Shown here: in pieces, positions 17,582 to 18,945 of the stretch
How positions within the stretch are numbered: position 1 is the first letter of the stretch
How the letters are laid out: every line of letters begins with the position of its first letter
Assembly (NCBI GenBank): GCA_025349905.2
Contig: MU624787.1
Span: 1 to 18,945, forward strand
Length of the DNA: 18,945 nucleotides
Reading direction: 5' to 3'
Source of the DNA: Blastocladiella britannica
Lineage: Eukaryota > Blastocladiomycota > Blastocladiomycetes > Blastocladiales > Blastocladiaceae
Program-made: the position numbers and the translations under genes
The notes under the pieces: model-generated
Database searches by the model: none
Seen by the model: the letters and a program-made list of their open reading frames with translations, nothing else
Told to the model about the DNA's origin: nothing

Positions 17582-18915
17582 TTAATGGCCTGCTCCGTGC
17601 TCGGCAGCCAGGGGCGTCGCCGGTCCCGTTGCCGACGAGGCTGGCGGAGCTGCAACGCTGTTCAACTTTTGTGCGACGGGCGATTGCGGGCGATCCAGCG
17701 CCGACACCAGTCCTTGGCCAAAGTTGCGATATGCCAGGTACGTGTACCCGAACGTGATGAGCGCCATGGCAATGCACGCTGCAATCGCAAATGACAGGGA
17801 CTTGCGCACCGTGTAGAACCGCTCTCTGCAATACAAATCATGTCGAGCGATGAGTTTTCTATCGTTGAACAGTGATAATGATGACGTACTGGGCAAGAAC
17901 GTTCTGCAGCTTGAGTAGCAAGTATCCGACTGCTGCCAACGTTCCGACCATGAATGCGCCCGTCATCCACTTGTTCTCGGTGCGGGCGCCCCGCGAACAC
18001 AATGCGTACAGGATCGGAATCATGACCAGCGACACGCACACGTTGATGATAATGTCCGACACTTGACTCGAGTTTTTCCACAAAATGACCAGGAATTGCA
18101 GGGCAAAGGTGAAATAGAAAAAGACATCGAGCTTCAGCCTATTTATTGTTACTTATTTATGAGAAACCTTCAGGGGATCCGAAAATAAAAGTTATAGAAA
18201 ACGTACAGCATCATGAGCACAAAGTACACGTTAAGCCGCTTCCGAGTTCCGCGATCGGCGCCCACGCGGCGGTAAATAGCCCAGTCGTACTCTTTACTGA
18301 GCTTCCATGTCCAGTAGGCGGTGGTGCACATGAAGATGGTGGACACAATGATCGAGAGAATGTGCAGCGCCAGGGATGGCACCGACGACCATGGGTACGA
18401 GATGCCGGCGGCAATGTCGCTGTAGCCACCAGCCATCAGCTCGGTCTGCAGCTTGGTAAATACCGACGTTTCTTGCAGGTATTGCATGATCGAGTACCCA
18501 AACAGGCCCACGTTCAGCACGTTGACGGTGATGAGCTGGATCGAGTTTTGGTGGCTGATGCTGTCCATGGTCAGGATAGGCTGGACGAGGGCGGCAATCT
18601 ATGTATTGCGAGCCATCATCAGAAAAATTGAGAATGGACACAATAATCCAAAAATAACGAATGACATACTCCGTAAATGGCGTGGTACACTGGAAGCGCT
18701 TCTGCCAGTGGCCGGTTGGTGGCAATGGTGGCCGGCGAGGAGGCCGTCACGGCGGGGACCGTCGACATTTGCTGCAAAAAGATCAGGTCGACGCCAATCT
18801 CGAGCGCGAGCTGCGTCACGCACTGCGCGACCGATGCTATCACCGCGAACCGCGCAATGCGGCTCTTGGTCACGAACTGCGAGAAGTTATTCCACCAGCG
18901 TATTCCGAGGGCCAT
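17582..18915 (-). CDS. UPF0658-type Golgi apparatus membrane protein
   Basis: Four exons (18915-18670, 18598-18207, 18138-17890, 17825-17582) join in frame to 376 residues. Introns are 64, 68 and 71 nt, with GTATGT and two GTACGT donors. The product is a multi-pass membrane protein with about seven hydrophobic segments. Blocks that match my memory of the fungal UPF0658 family are PVYHAIYG, NSIQLITVNVLNVGLFGYS, WKLSKEYDWAIYRRVGAD, LKLDVFFYFTFALQFLVIL and RTENKWMTGAFMVG. RKSLSFAIAAC and YRNFGQGL follow. The family is annotated in fission yeast as Golgi-located, and I know of no established biochemical function. The cytoplasmic C-terminal tail is Ala/Pro-rich. The start ATG at 18915 is preceded by an A-rich leader and by a run of 12 Ts (plus strand) at the window edge. 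Nothing is truncated. Confidence 0.82.
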
Positions 18916-18945
18916 TTCGGTTGTGATTTTGTGTTTTTTTTTTTT

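Noticed and set aside
18934..18945. T run at the right edge as a terminator or tail of a retroelement
   Set aside because: Short T and A runs occur beside many genes and introns here. Nothing else suggests a mobile element.

Overview
This is nuclear DNA from a gene-dense, GC-rich fungus. The evidence for fungus is a phosphatase matching the fungal Ppg1 subfamily, a UPF0658-type Golgi membrane protein (a family I know from fungi), a YANK-type kinase with the DFN motif, and many short spliceosomal introns. I infer 26 introns in eight genes, and 24 of them are 54-74 nt long. The GC-rich, alanine- and arginine-rich coding sequence and the enlarged F-box family would fit an early-diverging zoosporic fungus (Blastocladiomycota such as Allomyces or Catenaria). 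That placement is an inference from style, not a proof.

Layout, left to right. 1-478 (-): the 5' end of an acyl-CoA synthetase gene in four short exons, cut by the window edge. 479-1620: AT-richer divergent intergenic DNA. 1621-3144 (+): TRAF-type zinc-finger protein. 3216-4634 (-): TVP38/TMEM64-family membrane protein. 4834-6187 (-): Ppg1-like Ser/Thr phosphatase in six exons. 6349-8490 (+): large F-box-like protein. 8510-10672 (+): F-box protein A, starting only 19 nt after the previous stop. 10802-12158 (+): aquaporin. 12360-14321 (+): F-box protein B, a paralogue of A. 14376-16804 (-): YANK/STK32-like kinase in eight exons. 16805-17581: intergenic. 17582-18915 (-): UPF0658-like Golgi membrane protein in four exons.

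There is no operon logic. The genes are ordinary eukaryotic neighbours with very short spacers: 19 nt between two head-to-tail genes, 54 nt and 71 nt between convergent pairs, and 161 nt in a shared divergent promoter. Loose themes are membrane traffic (TVP38, UPF0658), signalling (PPG1, YANK, TRAF zinc finger) and ubiquitin-ligase adaptors (three F-box-type proteins).

The most interesting material is the pair of F-box paralogues flanking the aquaporin. They share an N-terminal module I do not recognise from any named family, and they differ by one intron at a conserved site. Other points are the aquaporin with an unusual selectivity filter and an enlarged loop D, the TRAF gene with a homopolymer at its apparent start, and the splice-site habits (GTTCGT donors, A-rich acceptors). 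I saw no tRNA, rRNA, CRISPR array, transposase or viral gene.
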